Source: Streptomyces sp. Tue 6430 (GTDB lineage: Bacteria > Actinomycetota > Actinomycetes > Streptomycetales > Streptomycetaceae). From it: a DNA stretch of 64,000 nt. This document shows, one piece after another, positions 49,525 through 60,154 of this stretch (the stretch's first letter is position 1; each line of letters starts with the position of its first letter). Made by a program: the position numbers and the translations under genes. The stretch is taken from contig JAKGSH010000010.1 of the NCBI GenBank assembly GCA_021568835.1, positions 1,054,001-1,118,000 of the forward strand, in the 5' to 3' direction. The notes under the pieces are model-generated. The model did no database searches and had not been told where the DNA came from. It saw nothing but the letters and a program-made list of their open reading frames with translations.

Positions 49525-50301
49525 TCACCCCTGGTCGGCCTCCTCCACCATCTTCTTCAGCTTGGCCGGTGTCATCGTCCGGTCCTGGTAGATGTTCTTG
49601 CCGTTGAACAGGACGGTCGGGGTGCCGGTGAAACCGCCGGTGCGGAAGGCCTGGTTGGACTTCTCGACCCAGCCGTCGTGGGTGCCCTTCTCCACGCAGG
49701 TGCGGAAGGCGGGAGTGTCGAGGCCGTCGACCTTGCCGGCGAGTTCGAGGACCTTCCCCTCGTCGGCGAAGGCGTCGTCGGTCTCCTCCGGCTGGTTCAC
49801 GTACAGCACGTCGTGGTAGGCGGGGAACCTGCCGGCGTCCTGCGCGCAGGCCGCGGCGTTGGCCGCGGTGCGCGACCCGCTGCCGCCCATGTTGCCGTCG
49901 ATGATGGTGGCCAGGTGGTACTCCACCTTCAGCTTTCCGGCGTCGGTCAGCTCGTGGATCGTCGAACGGTAGGTGTCCTCGAAGGACTTGCAGGCCGGGC
50001 AGCGGAAGTCCTCCCACACGGTGAGCGTGGACTTCGCGTTCTCCTTCCCGACCGGGATCGCGAGGGCGTCCTTGCCCTGCGCGCCCGAGGGCGCCACGAC
50101 CGGGCCCGCGCTGTCGCCGCCGTCGTCCTTGCCGGCGTTCGCCGCGACGATGCCGATGACCGCGGCCAGGCCCAGTACGCAGACGACGCTCGCGGCGACG
50201 ATCAGCGTCCGCCGCCGTCGCTCCGCCGCCTTCTGCCTGTCCCGCTCGACCGCCAGCCGCTCCCGGGCGGTGCGCTTCCTGTCACGATTCTTCTCGCTCA
50301 C
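49525..50301 (-). CDS. Membrane-anchored DsbA-like thioredoxin-fold protein
   Basis: 258 aa from GTG 50301. A basic cytosolic N-terminus (KNRDRKRTARERLAVERDRQ) precedes a membrane anchor (LIVAASVVCVLGLAAVIGIV, about residues 33-52). The outer part has the redox motif CPAC (EDFRCPACKSFE) and the cis-Pro loop (GGFTGTPTVLFNG). It would oxidise or isomerise disulfides of exported proteins. Two further cysteines (AACAQDAG; RTCVEKG) may form a structural disulfide. A terminator lies between it and trpA. Confidence 0.9.
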   Translation of the reverse strand: MSEKNRDRKRTARERLAVERDRQKAAERRRRTLIVAASVVCVLGLAAVIGIVAANAGKDDGGDSAGPVVAPSGAQGKDALAIPVGKENAKSTLTVWEDFRCPACKSFEDTYRSTIHELTDAGKLKVEYHLATIIDGNMGGSGSRTAANAAACAQDAGRFPAYHDVLYVNQPEETDDAFADEGKVLELAGKVDGLDTPAFRTCVEKGTHDGWVEKSNQAFRTGGFTGTPTVLFNGKNIYQDRTMTPAKLKKMVEEADQG

Positions 50302-50315
50302 ACCCCGGAAACGAA

Positions 50316-50342
50316 CCGGGGAGGCGCCCAGCGCCTCCCCGG
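50316..50342. terminator. Terminator of the trp segment
   Basis: A perfect 12-bp stem (50316-50327 with 50331-50342; arm CCGGGGAGGCGC) with a 3-nt loop, 45 bp past the trpA stop. Confidence 0.85.
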
Positions 50343-50387
50343 TCCCAGGTCCACCCGTTCGAGTGACCGATCCTTCTGTCCGGCCTG

Positions 50388-51202
50388 CTACGCCCGGCCG
50401 CGCACGCCCTTCGCCAGCTCGCCCGCGAGTTCGCGCACGGCCTCGACACCGGCCGCCTCGTCCGGGGCGTCGAGCATCCGCTTGACGAAGGCCGAGCCGA
50501 CGATCACCCCGTCGGCGAAGCCGGCGACCTCGGCGGCCTGCCGGGGGTCGGACACCCCGAGGCCCACGCAGACGGGCAGCGCGGTGCCGGTCGCGCGGGT
50601 GCGCTCGACCAGGTTCCGGGCCTGCGTGCCCACCGACTCGCGGGTGCCGGTGACCCCCATCAGCGAGGCGGCGTAGAGGAAGCCGCTGCCCGCCCGGGTG
50701 ATCGTGGCCAGCCGCTCGTCCCGGCTGCTGGGCGCCACGACGAAGACCGTCGCGAGGCCGTGCTTCTCGGCGTGCTCCCTCCACAGCGCCGACTCCTGCA
50801 CGGGCAGGTCGGGCAGGATGCAGCCCGCGCCGCCCGCCTCGGCCAGTTCGGCGGTGAAGCGCTCGACGCCGTAGCGGTCGACGGGGTTCCAGTACGTCAT
50901 GACGAGGACCGGCTTGCCGGTGGCCTCGAAGGACTCCCGGACGGTGCGCATGACGTCCGCGATCCGTACGCCGCCGCGCAGGGCGATGTCGTCGGCGGTC
51001 TGGATGACCGGGCCGTCGAGGACGGGGTCGCTGTGCGGCAGCCCCACCTCGACGACGTCGGCGCCGCCGTCGAAGACGGCCTTGATCGCCGTGATGCCGC
51101 CGTCGACGGTCGGGAACCCGGCCGGCAGGTAGGCGATGAGCGCGGCGCGTCCCTCGTCCTTGGCGGCGGCGAGGGTGTCGGACAGCAGTCTGATGTTGCC
51201 GC

Positions 51203-51206
<4 letters not shown>
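50388..51206 (-). CDS. trpA: Tryptophan synthase alpha chain
   Basis: 272 aa from GTG 51206, overlapping the trpB stop (GTGA). Cleaves indole-3-glycerol phosphate to indole, which passes to TrpB. Motifs: [15 protein letters not shown], the catalytic-type Glu in [16 protein letters not shown], the second acid in [11 protein letters not shown], and the phosphate loop [14 protein letters not shown]. Last gene of the trpC-trpM-trpB-trpA group. Confidence 0.97.
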
Positions 51207-52486
<1,280 letters not shown>

Positions 52487-52550
52487 GCCGAAACCTCACG
52501 GTGAGTTGGGGAGAAACCGATCGCCGTGGGGCGGAGCTGGTCCGACGACC

Positions 52551-52790
52551 TCAGCCCGGGTGGGCCCGGTCGCGCCCGGGCGGCTGAGCCGCGTGGGCGG
52601 ACACCGCGCTGCGCCCCTCGGGGGCGCGCTGCCATCGACGTCCGTTCACCTGGCCCGGCTCGTCCCCGATGACGTACCGCACCCGGCGGCCGTGCACCCG
52701 GCGGGCGGGCGCGCGGCAGCCACGGGGGCGGCAGCCGCGCGCGAGGCGGGCGTACCGGTCCGTGGCCGTGAGGGTGATCGGGAGCGTCAT
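52551..52790 (-). CDS. trpM: Small trp-locus protein TrpM (TrpX)
   Basis: 79 aa, ATG 52790, between trpC and trpB, where S. coelicolor carries the small gene known as trpX or trpM. The sequence is basic (RLARGCRPRGCRAPARRVHGR) with one Trp and two Cys. No domain is recognised. In S. coelicolor it is reported to influence growth and antibiotic production. TAGGCT lies eight bases upstream, so it may have its own short or leaderless transcript. The assignment rests on position and size. Confidence 0.7.
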   Translation of the reverse strand: MTLPITLTATDRYARLARGCRPRGCRAPARRVHGRRVRYVIGDEPGQVNGRRWQRAPEGRSAVSAHAAQPPGRDRAHPG

Positions 52791-52810
52791 CGGTGCCCAG
52801 CCTAGCGGGG

Positions 52811-53620
52811 TCAGCCCCGGCCGTGCCGCAGTGCGGGGTGCTCGCCCGCCGCCACGAGGTCGGCGACCGCCGTCTTCGGGTCGCGGCCGGTGACGAGGGA
52901 CTCGCCGACCAGGACCGCGTCGGCGCCGGCGTTGGCGTAGGCGATCAGGTCGTGCGGGCCCCGGACGCCGGACTCGGCGATCTTGACGAGGTGGGCCGGG
53001 ATCTCGGGGGCGACCCGCTCGAACGTGCCCCGGTCGACCTCGAGGGTCTTGAGGTTGCGGGCGTTGACGCCGATCACCTTGGCGCCCGCGTCCACCGCGC
53101 GCTCGGCCTCGTCCTCGTCGTGCACCTCGACGAGCGGGGTGAGGCCGATGGAGACGGCGCGCTCGATCAGCGACTCCAGGGCCGGCTGGTCGAGGGCGGC
53201 GACGATCAGCAGGGCGAGGTCGGCGCCGTACGCGCGCGCCTCCCACAGCTGGTACGACGTGACGATGAAGTCCTTGCGCAGCACCGGGATGTCGACGCGC
53301 GCCCGGACCGCTTCGAGGTCGGCGAGCGAGCCGCCGAAGCGGCGTTCCTCGGTGAGGACGGAGATGACGGCGGCGCCGCCCGCCTCGTAGTCGGCGGCGA
53401 GGCCCGCCGGGTCGGCGATCGCGGCCAGCGCGCCCTTGGAGGGGCTGGAGCGCTTGACCTCACAGATGACCTTGACGCCGTCGCCCTTGAGCGCGGCCAC
53501 CCCGTCCTTGGCTGCGGGGGCCCTGGCCGCGCGCTCCTTGAGCTCGTCGAGGCTGACGCGCGCCTGCCGCTCCGCGAGGTCGGCACGGACTCCGTCGATG
53601 ATCTCGTCGAGCACACTCAC
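52811..53620 (-). CDS. trpC: Indole-3-glycerol phosphate synthase
   Basis: 269 aa from GTG 53620; GTG 53614 would give two residues fewer. TIM-barrel motifs: [49 protein letters not shown] and [11 protein letters not shown]. Closes CdRP to indole-3-glycerol phosphate. On the minus strand a TACCAT about 70 bp upstream could be a -10 for the trpC-M-B-A group; no Trp-rich leader peptide was seen. Confidence 0.96.
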   Translation of the reverse strand: MSVLDEIIDGVRADLAERQARVSLDELKERAARAPAAKDGVAALKGDGVKVICEVKRSSPSKGALAAIADPAGLAADYEAGGAAVISVLTEERRFGGSLADLEAVRARVDIPVLRKDFIVTSYQLWEARAYGADLALLIVAALDQPALESLIERAVSIGLTPLVEVHDEDEAERAVDAGAKVIGVNARNLKTLEVDRGTFERVAPEIPAHLVKIAESGVRGPHDLIAYANAGADAVLVGESLVTGRDPKTAVADLVAAGEHPALRHGRG

Positions 53621-53803
53621 GCGAGCGGCCCCCTTCCAGACGGTTGCGGTTCCAGCGACCAGAGGAAATGGATGGTCACTGCGATGGTATCCGGAGGAGG
53701 GCGGTGGCCTCGCATCCGGTGGAGGGCGGTCCCTCCCCGCTCTCGGACCAGCTTCGCACGGCTCGGGCGGGAGGTGCTCCCCGTGCCGGACGTCCACCGG
53801 TGG

Positions 53804-54262
53804 TCAGGGAAGCAGCCAGTCGCCGGACGGCAGGTTGCGGACGACCGTGAAGACCAGCAGCGCCGCGCCCAGCGTCCACAGCAGGCCCGGCCCGGGATCG
53901 AGACGGACCGGACGGCCCCGTGCCGCGCGGACCGCCCAGACGGTCCACAGCACCGCGAAGCCCGCGTAGCCGGCCACGGCCATGGCGTTGGCGTGCAGCG
54001 CGGTCACCAGGTCGCCGTGGGCGAAGGCGTGGGCGCTGCGCAGGCCGCCGCAGCCGGGACAGGAGAGGCCGGTGACCCGCAGCAGCGGACAGACCGGGTA
54101 GTGGCCCGGCTCGTTGGGGTCGACGGCGGCCACGTACGCGAAGGCGCCCACGACGGCCGCGAGGATCCCGGCGGGCACCGCGAGCCGGGCCAGGACGGTC
54201 GCGGGGGCGGGGGCGGGGGCGGGCGGCGTCACGCTGCGGCTGTCTGCGTTCACGCCTCGCAT
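53804..54262 (-). CDS. DUF2752 membrane protein
   Basis: 152 aa from ATG 54262; GTG 54253 is possible. It has three or four hydrophobic helices and the family motif CPGCGGLRSAHAFAHGD near residue 75-90, with two Cys that might bind metal or form a disulfide. Function unknown. It sits within the trp region, as related genes do in other Streptomyces, but no link to Trp is shown. Confidence 0.85.
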   Translation of the reverse strand: MRGVNADSRSVTPPAPAPAPATVLARLAVPAGILAAVVGAFAYVAAVDPNEPGHYPVCPLLRVTGLSCPGCGGLRSAHAFAHGDLVTALHANAMAVAGYAGFAVLWTVWAVRAARGRPVRLDPGPGLLWTLGAALLVFTVVRNLPSGDWLLP

Positions 54263-54292
54263 TGTGCCCCGCGACGCGTCCACGCGCGCGTG

Positions 54293-54325
54293 GAGGGGCG
54301 GCCGGCTGCGCACCGGCCGCCCCTC
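54293..54325. terminator. Terminator after the HGxxPAAW gene
   Basis: A perfect 13-bp stem (54293-54305 with 54313-54325; arm GAGGGGCGGCCGG) with a 7-nt loop, 21 bp past the stop at 54347. Confidence 0.85.
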
Positions 54326-54346
54326 ACACGAGGTGGTTCGCGGGGC

Positions 54347-54598
54347 TCAGCCCTCGGCGCCGGCCGGCTCGCGCGCCGGGGTGACCCGGTGCACCGGGTG
54401 GGCGTCCTTCGGCATGCCGAGACCCATGGCGCTCATGGCGGCGCCGACGACACCGCCGAGGGCCACGAGCGCCATGCCGGCCCAGAAGCCGAGCGGCTCG
54501 GCCATCACCATGAACGCGCCCGCGACGCAGAAACCGATGAAGGCGATGGTGACACCGGTCCAGGCGGCCGGGGTGTGTCCGTGGCTGCTGCCCGCCAT
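54347..54598 (-). CDS. HGxxPAAW-motif small membrane protein
   Basis: 83 aa, ATG 54598 with GAGGAG seven bases upstream. The name-giving motif HGHTPAAW is at residues 6-13, followed by two membrane helices (TGVTIAFIGFCVAGAFMVM; FWAGMALVALGGVVGAAMSA). Found in actinobacteria near trp genes; role unknown. Confidence 0.9.
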   Translation of the reverse strand: MAGSSHGHTPAAWTGVTIAFIGFCVAGAFMVMAEPLGFWAGMALVALGGVVGAAMSAMGLGMPKDAHPVHRVTPAREPAGAEG

Positions 54599-54758
54599 GA
54601 CTTGCTCCTCGTTGCTGTCTCTATGTGACGTACGGGTCGTACAGGTCCGAGCCGGGGGCTCGCCCTCCATTGTCCCGTACGCGTACGCGTGCAGAAGTGC
54701 CGGGGCGGCTTTCGACCGAGTCTGGTTCGCCACATCGGAGAACCGGACGCGGGGCGGA

Positions 54759-55404
54759 TCAGGCCGGGTCCGCGCCCGTGGGGTCCTCGCCGCGGTCCAG
54801 GGCCTTCCAGATGTCCTCGGGGCGGTCGGGGTCGACGACCGGGGTCCCGCGCCGGGCCCGGGGGTGCCGTCGCGCTCGTAGCGGCCCGACATGGCCGGCC
54901 AGCGGCTGCCGTGGCGCAGGGCGAGCAGGCCCGCCAGGAGGATCAGGGCGCCGCCCGCCGCGGCGGCGTACGGCCAGGCGGTGTGGGTGAGGGAGGCGAC
55001 GGCCGCGGAGGTGTCCCCGGAGGCCTTGGCGGCCTCGTCGTCGAGCGCGGAGCCGTCCGAGGCGCCGAGCAGCGCGGCGACGACGATGCCGGCGCCGGAG
55101 AGCGTGAGCAGGGCGGAGACGGCGAGGCGGCCCGTACGGCGGACGGCGAAGACGGCGACGAGAGCGGCGAGGCCCACTATGGCGAGCGCCGCGGGCACGC
55201 CCGTGACGTCACTGCCCTTGGCGGTCAGGGGGAAGGCGCCGCCGGCCACCGTCGCCGTGCCCTGCGCCCAGCGCTGCCGGGTCGCGAGCAGGACCAGGGT
55301 CGCGCCCAGCGCACCGCACGTCAGGGCGAGCGCGAGGCTCCGGCGGCCGGACCGGTCGGGGGCGGCTTCGGAACGGGGTGAGGAACAGCAGTCACGTACT
55401 CCAC
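54759..55404 (-). CDS. TIGR02234-type Trp-region membrane protein (two apparent frameshifts)
   Basis: 215 aa from GTG 55404 (GTG 55395 possible), after adding one base at each of two runs. At 55375-55378 this joins TAVPHP to RSEAAPDRSGRR; at 54841-54844 it joins the first part to VVDPDRPEDIWKALDRGEDP, stop 54759. Four membrane helices, the second and third around VPAALAIVGLAALVAVFAV and LLTLSGAGIVVAALLGA. Named for its position in actinobacterial trp operons, just downstream of trpE as here. Possibly a transporter or regulator of Trp; unproven. Confidence 0.8.
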
Positions 55405-55411
55405 TATCGCC

Positions 55412-55443
55412 TGAACCCCGGGCGAACCGTCACCCGGGGTTCA
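55412..55443. terminator. Hairpin between trpE and the TIGR02234 gene
   Basis: A perfect 11-bp stem (TGAACCCCGGG at 55412-55422 with 55433-55443) with a 10-nt loop, 33 bp past the trpE stop. Confidence 0.75.
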
Positions 55444-55476
55444 CGTGAGCCTCGTCCCATGGCGCGTGAGGCGCCC

Positions 55477-56954
55477 CTACCCGCCCAGGCGGTTGGCGGT
55501 GTGCACCGCGCGGAGCACGGCCGCCGCCTTGTTGCGGCACTCCTGGTCCTCGGCCACCGGGTCGGAGTCGGCGACGATGCCGGCGCCGGCCTGGACGTGG
55601 GCGGTGCCGTCGCGCAGCAGGGCGGTGCGGATGGCGATGGCGGTGTCGGAGTCGCCGGCGAAGTCGAGGTAGCCGACGCAGCCGCCGTACAGGCCGCGGC
55701 GGGACGGTTCCAGCTCGTCGATGATCTGCATGGCGCGGGGTTTGGGGGCGCCGGAGAGGGTGCCCGCGGGGAAGCAGGCGGTGAGGACGTCGAAGGCGGT
55801 GCGGCCCGCCGCGACCCGGCCCGTGACCGTCGAGACGATGTGCATGACGTGGGAGTAGCGCTCGATCGACATGAAGTCGACGACCTCGACGGAGCCGGGT
55901 TCGCAGACCCGTCCCAGGTCGTTGCGGCCCAGGTCGACGAGCATGAGGTGCTCGGCGCGCTCCTTGGGATCGGCCAGCAGCTCGTCGGCGAGCGCCTGGT
56001 CCTCCTGCGGGGTCGCCCCGCGGTGCCGGGTGCCCGCGATGGGGTGCACCATGGCCCGCCCGTCCTCGACCTTGACCAGCGCCTCCGGGGAGGAGCCCAC
56101 GACGTCGAAGCCGTCGAAGCGGAACAGGTACATGTACGGGGAGGGGTTGGTGGCCCTGAGGACCCGGTAGACGTCCAGCGCGCTCGCCGTGCACGGCGTC
56201 TCGAAGCGCTGGGAGGGGACGACCTGGAAGGCCTCGCCCGCGCGGATGCGCTCCTTGACGTCCTCGACGGCCCGCTGGAAGTCGGGGCCGCCCCACCGGG
56301 CCGTGTACTCCGGCAGTTCGGAGGGGGCAGGACGGCGGGCGGCTGGGCGACGGCGCGCGAGAGGTCCGCCTCCATGGCGTCGAGGCGGGCGACGGCGTCC
56401 GCGTGGGCCTCGTCCACGCCCGTGTCGAGGTCGTTGTGGTTGATCGCGTTGGCGATCAGCAGGACGGAGCCCTCCCAGTGGTCCATCACGGCGAGGTCGC
56501 TCGTGAGGAGCATGGTCAGCTCGGGCAGTTCGAGGTCGTCGCGCTCGCCGGGGCCGATCTTCTCCAGCCGGCGGACGATGTCGTAGCCCAGGTAGCCGAC
56601 CATGCCGCCGGTGAAGGGCGGCAGGCCCTCCTGGTGGGGCGTGTGCAGGGTCTCGATGGTGGCGCGCAGGGCGGCCAGCGGGTCGCCGTCGACGGGGACG
56701 CCGACGGGCGGGGTGCCGAGCCAGTGGGCCTGTCCGTCGCGCGCGGTGAGCGTGGCCGCCGAGCGCACGCCGACGAACGAGTACCGGGACCAGGAACGGC
56801 CGTTCTCCGCGGACTCCAGCAGGAAGGTGCCGGGGCGCTCGGCGGCCAGTTTGCGGTAGAGCGCGACCGGGGTGTCGCCGTCCGCGAGGAGCTTGCGGGT
56901 GACCGGGACGACGCGGCGGTCGGTGGCCAGCTTGCGGAACGTCTCGAGATCCAT
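55477..56954 (-). CDS. trpE: Anthranilate synthase component I (one apparent frameshift)
   Basis: 492 aa from ATG 56954, after adding one base at the G-run 56323-56327, which joins VAQPPAVLP to [13 protein letters not shown]. Converts chorismate to anthranilate with a glutamine amidotransferase partner, TrpG, which is not in this window. The N-terminus has the feedback-site type LLES motif ([17 protein letters not shown]). Catalytic-domain motifs include [26 protein letters not shown] and [16 protein letters not shown]. It starts 11 bp after hisI, so no separate attenuator fits upstream. Confidence 0.95.
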
Positions 56955-56965
56955 GACGGCTGACC

Positions 56966-57418
56966 TTACTGATCTGCGGCGGAGGTGCCGGAACCGGCGC
57001 TCCCGGCGTCCTCGAGGAGCACGTCGGCGTCGAAGCAGGTGCGGGCGCCGGTGTGGCAGGCGGCGCCGACCTGGTCGACCTTGACCAGCAGGGTGTCGGC
57101 GTCGCAGTCCAGGGCGACCGCCTTGACCCACTGGACGTGTCCGGAGGTGTCGCCCTTGACCCAGTACTCGCGGCGGCTGCGCGACCAGTACGTGCACCGG
57201 CCGGTCGTCAGGGTGCGGTGCAGCGCCTCGTCGTCCATCCAGCCGAGCATGAGCACCTCTCCGGTGTCGTACTGCTGGGCGATGGCCGGCACGAGGCCGT
57301 CGGGGCTGCGCCTGAGGCGCGCGGCGATGTCCGGGGCGAGGCCGGCGGAGGGGGCACCGGGGCGCGGGACACCCGGGTGGGGGGCGGTGGCCGGGCGGTG
57401 GGCGGGCGTGCTGCTCAT
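56966..57418 (-). CDS. hisI: Phosphoribosyl-AMP cyclohydrolase
   Basis: 150 aa, ATG 57418, with a TAA stop, unusual here. An N-terminal Pro/Ala extension of about 30 residues precedes the core: [41 protein letters not shown] and zinc/magnesium ligands in [12 protein letters not shown] and [12 protein letters not shown]. Third step of His synthesis. No HisE domain is fused. Forms an apparent pair with trpE, mixing His and Trp genes in one transcript. Confidence 0.94.
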   Translation of the reverse strand: MSSTPAHRPATAPHPGVPRPGAPSAGLAPDIAARLRRSPDGLVPAIAQQYDTGEVLMLGWMDDEALHRTLTTGRCTYWSRSRREYWVKGDTSGHVQWVKAVALDCDADTLLVKVDQVGAACHTGARTCFDADVLLEDAGSAGSGTSAADQ

Positions 57419-57500
57419 GGGGCCATTGTGCCGCGCGGCGGGGAGGATCCCGGGCCGTTGTCCACTGGGCGGACCCGCCGGACGGTCGTAGGCTGACGGC

Positions 57501-58135
57501 ATGTCGACTTTCGCCAAGCGTGAACGACTCCTTCTCGCCGAGCTCTTGGAGACCGCGGGGCCCGAGGCGCCGACCCTCTGCGAGGGCTGGCGGACCCGCG
57601 ACCTGGCCGCGCACGTGGTGGTGCGCGAGCGTCGGCCCGACGCGGCCGGCGGCATTCTCGTCAAGCAGCTCGCGTCGCGGCTGGACAGGACGATGGAGGA
57701 GTTCGCCGCCAAGCCGTACGAGGAGCTGGTCCAGCTGATCCGCACCGGCCCGCCGCGGTTCTCCCCTTCCGGGTCAAGCAGCTCGACGAGGCGTCGAACA
57801 CCGTGGAGTTCTACGTCCACGGCGAGGACGTCCGCCGTGCCCAGCTCGACTGGACGCCCCGTGAGCTGGACCCGGTCTTCCAGGATGCGCTGTGGTCGCG
57901 CCTGGAGCGCACCGCCCGGCTGATGGGCCGGAACACCCCGACCGGCCTGGTGCTGCGCCGTCCGGACGGGCGTACGGCGGTCGCCAACCGCGGCACCCCG
58001 GTCGTCACGGCGACCGGCGAGCCCTCGGAGCTGCTGCTGTTCCTGTACGGCCGGCAGAGCGCCGCCAAGGTGGCCCTGGTCGGCGACGAGGACGCCGTCA
58101 CCGCACTGCACGGCGGCAAGCAGCTCGGCATCTGA
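57501..58135 (+). CDS. TIGR03085-type DinB/mycothiol-fold metal-binding protein (one apparent frameshift)
   Basis: 211 aa from ATG 57501, after adding one C at 57763-57766, which joins PPRFSP to [21 protein letters not shown]. The four-helix bundle has possible metal ligands at [17 protein letters not shown], where His is conserved, and at [11 protein letters not shown]. The fold is shared with mycothiol-dependent maleylpyruvate isomerases. The reaction of this group is not known. TAGGCT six bases before ATG suggests a leaderless message. Divergent from hisI. Confidence 0.85.
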
Positions 58136-58171
58136 GCACCGGTGCGCCGCCGCGCCTGAGAGGACGCCGCC

Positions 58172-58587
58172 GTGATCAAGGTCGCCGTGACCAGCGTGTA
58201 CGTCGACGACGTCGCCCGGGCCACGCCTTCTACACCGGCGTCCTCGGCTTCGAGACCCGCGTCCACCTGGATCTGGGCGACGGCGCGCTGTTCGTCACCG
58301 TGGGCGCGGCCGAGGGCGCCCAGCGGGACCTCCAGCTGCTGCTGGAACCCGGCCACAACCCGATCGCGGCGCTGTACCGCGCGGCGCTGCGGGAGGCCGA
58401 GCTGCCCTGCATCGTGTTCTCCGTGGACGACATGCGGGCGGAGTTCGAGCGGCTGAGCGGCCTCGGCGTGCACTTCCCCCAGGAACCCCGGGAACGGGGC
58501 TCGATGATCACCGCGGTCCTGGACGACACGGTCGGCAACTACGTGCAGCTGGCGCAGGCGAGGGAGCAGGGCCCGTCCGGGGAGTAG
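58172..58587 (+). CDS. Glyoxalase/bleomycin-resistance (VOC) family protein (one apparent frameshift)
   Basis: 138 aa from GTG 58172, after adding one base at GGGCC (58218-58222), which restores the usual [20 protein letters not shown]. Two VOC half-domains, beta-alpha-beta-beta-beta, with ALFVTVGA and the C-terminal Glu-bearing segment [19 protein letters not shown] metal-dependent enzyme or binding protein of unknown substrate. Lies 36 bp after the TIGR03085 gene on the same strand. Confidence 0.85.
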
Positions 58588-58712
58588 GGCCTGTCCGGCG
58601 GATCACGTCGGAGGAGAGCGGCGACGCCTCGGAGCCGGGGTGAGCGGCGTCCGGTGCGTGCGGCCGCACGGCGCAGGAGGGCGTCGACGCGGTGGAGAAC
58701 CCCCGCGCGAGC

Positions 58713-58795
58713 GCGGCCGGGCGTGGAGGCGGCAGCCGGGCGTGGAGGCGGCCGGGCGTGGAGGCGGCCGGGCGTGGAGGCGGCCGGCGGCAACG
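58713..58795. repeat. Tandem GGCCGGGCGTGGAGGC repeats
   Basis: Four copies of a 16-bp unit (the first interval is 19 bp) fill the spacer downstream of the glyoxalase gene. No gene is seen between 58588 and 58893. Confidence 0.75.
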
Positions 58796-58819
58796 CCCGC
58801 CGGGGGCGCCCCCGGCGGG
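58796..58819. repeat. 24-bp perfect palindrome
   Basis: CCCGCCGGGGGC followed directly by its own reverse complement, with no loop. It may form a cruciform or serve as a dimeric binding site; it may also help terminate glyoxalase transcription. Confidence 0.6.
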
Positions 58820-58893
58820 GCAGGGCGGCCCGACCCCGCGTCTTCGGCACGATCCGCCGGACAGGCCCTGGTCCGGCCTCCGTGTCCGCTCAC

Positions 58894-58930
58894 GCGTGGG
58901 CCCCGGTCACCGGGTGACCGGGGCCCACGC
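58894..58930. terminator. Bidirectional terminator between the glyoxalase gene and hisF
   Basis: A perfect 17-bp stem (58894-58910 with 58914-58930) with a 3-nt loop, 14 bp past the hisF stop on the minus strand. Confidence 0.92.
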
Positions 58931-58944
58931 CGGTGCGGGGCGCC

Positions 58945-59699
58945 TCAGCGGACCGGGTGGCCCGCCGCTCGCAGCGCCTGCTTGACCTCGCCGATGCGCA
59001 GGTCGCCGAAGTGGAAGACCGACGCGGCCAGGACCGCGTCCGCGCCCGCCTCGACGGCCGGGGGAAGTCGGAGAGCTTGCCGGCGCCGCCGGAGGCGATC
59101 ACCGGCACCGAGACGTGCCCCCGGACGGCGGCGATCATCTCCAGGTCGTAGCCGTCCTTGGTGCCGTCCGCGTCCATCGAGTTGAGCAGGATCTCGCCGG
59201 CGCCCAGTTCGGCGGCGCGGTGGGCCCACTCGACGGCGTCGATGCCGGTGCCGCGGCGGCCGCCGTGGGTGGTGACCTCGAAGGAGCCCGACGCGGTGCG
59301 GCGGGCGTCCACGGAGAGCACCAGGACCTGGCTGCCGAAGCGCTCGGCGATCTCCTTGATCAGCTCCGGGCGGGCGATCGCGGCGGTGTTGACGCCGACC
59401 TTGTCGGCGCCGGCCCGCAGCAGTTTGTCGACGTCCTCGGGGGTGCGCACCCCGCCGCCGACGGTGAGCGGGATGAACACCTGCTCGGCCGTGCGCCGGA
59501 CCACGTCGTAGGTGGTCTCGCGGTTGCCCGACGAGGCGGTGATGTCCAGGAACGTCAGCTCGTCGGCGCCCTCGGCGTCGTACACCTTGGCCATCTCGAC
59601 GGGGTCGCCCGCGTCGCGCAGGTTCTGGAAGTTGACGCCCTTGACGACCCGGCCGTTGTCCACGTCCAGGCAGGGGATGACTCGGACCGCCAGGGTCAT
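58945..59699 (-). CDS. hisF: Imidazole glycerol phosphate synthase, cyclase subunit (one apparent frameshift)
   Basis: 251 aa from ATG 59699 (AGAGGAG upstream), after adding one base at the G-run 59060-59064, which joins GKLSDFP to [23 protein letters not shown] barrel with catalytic Asp in [15 protein letters not shown] (near residue 11) and in [15 protein letters not shown] (near 130). It uses ammonia from HisH to make IGP and AICAR. Last gene of the his group here. Confidence 0.95.
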
Positions 59700-59724
59700 G
59701 AATCCACGGCTCCTCTGCTTGCTT

Positions 59725-60138
59725 CTAATTGCCTGTACTGCCTGTACTGCCCCTGAATGCTTCCAGCTCGACGGAGACCAGGACGCGCGGGTCGATGAAC
59801 CCCTCCACGACCAGCAGGGTCGCGGCCGGGCGCACGGTGTCGAAGAGTTCCTTGTGGGCCCGGCCCACCTCGTCGACGTCCCGTGGATGCGCCAGGTGCA
59901 TCCGGGTCCTGACCACCGACTCGGGTCCCAGCCCGAACTCGGCGATCGCCTCCAGGGCACTGGTGAAGGCCACTTTGGCCTGCTCGTAGGGGTCGCCCTC
60001 CCCGTACAGCACGCTGCCCTTGAAGGACGTCGTGCCCGCCACCAGCACCATGTCGCCCGCCGCCACGGCGCGCGCGAAGCCGAGAGTCTCTTCCCAGGGG
60101 TTTCCGCTCTGCACGCGCCGTACGGTTTCGGACGTCAT
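59725..60138 (-). CDS. RidA-family (YjgF) imine deaminase
   Basis: 137 aa, ATG 60138. RidA-like motifs: [31 protein letters not shown] and the C-terminal [11 protein letters not shown]; the key Arg of the family appears in SVVRTRMHL. These proteins hydrolyse reactive enamines such as 2-aminoacrylate. The tail repeats GST (GSTGSTGN), encoded by 9-bp direct repeats. Lies between priA and hisF, consistent with amine chemistry in the operon, though no direct link to His synthesis is known. Confidence 0.88.
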   Translation of the reverse strand: MTSETVRRVQSGNPWEETLGFARAVAAGDMVLVAGTTSFKGSVLYGEGDPYEQAKVAFTSALEAIAEFGLGPESVVRTRMHLAHPRDVDEVGRAHKELFDTVRPAATLLVVEGFIDPRVLVSVELEAFRGSTGSTGN

Positions 60139-60154
60139 GACACCGTGTCCATCT

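Noticed and set aside
56955..57420. Tryptophan attenuator upstream of trpE
   Set aside because: trpE starts 11 bp after hisI and no Trp-rich leader peptide is present. Upstream of trpC I also saw no leader with clustered Trp codons.
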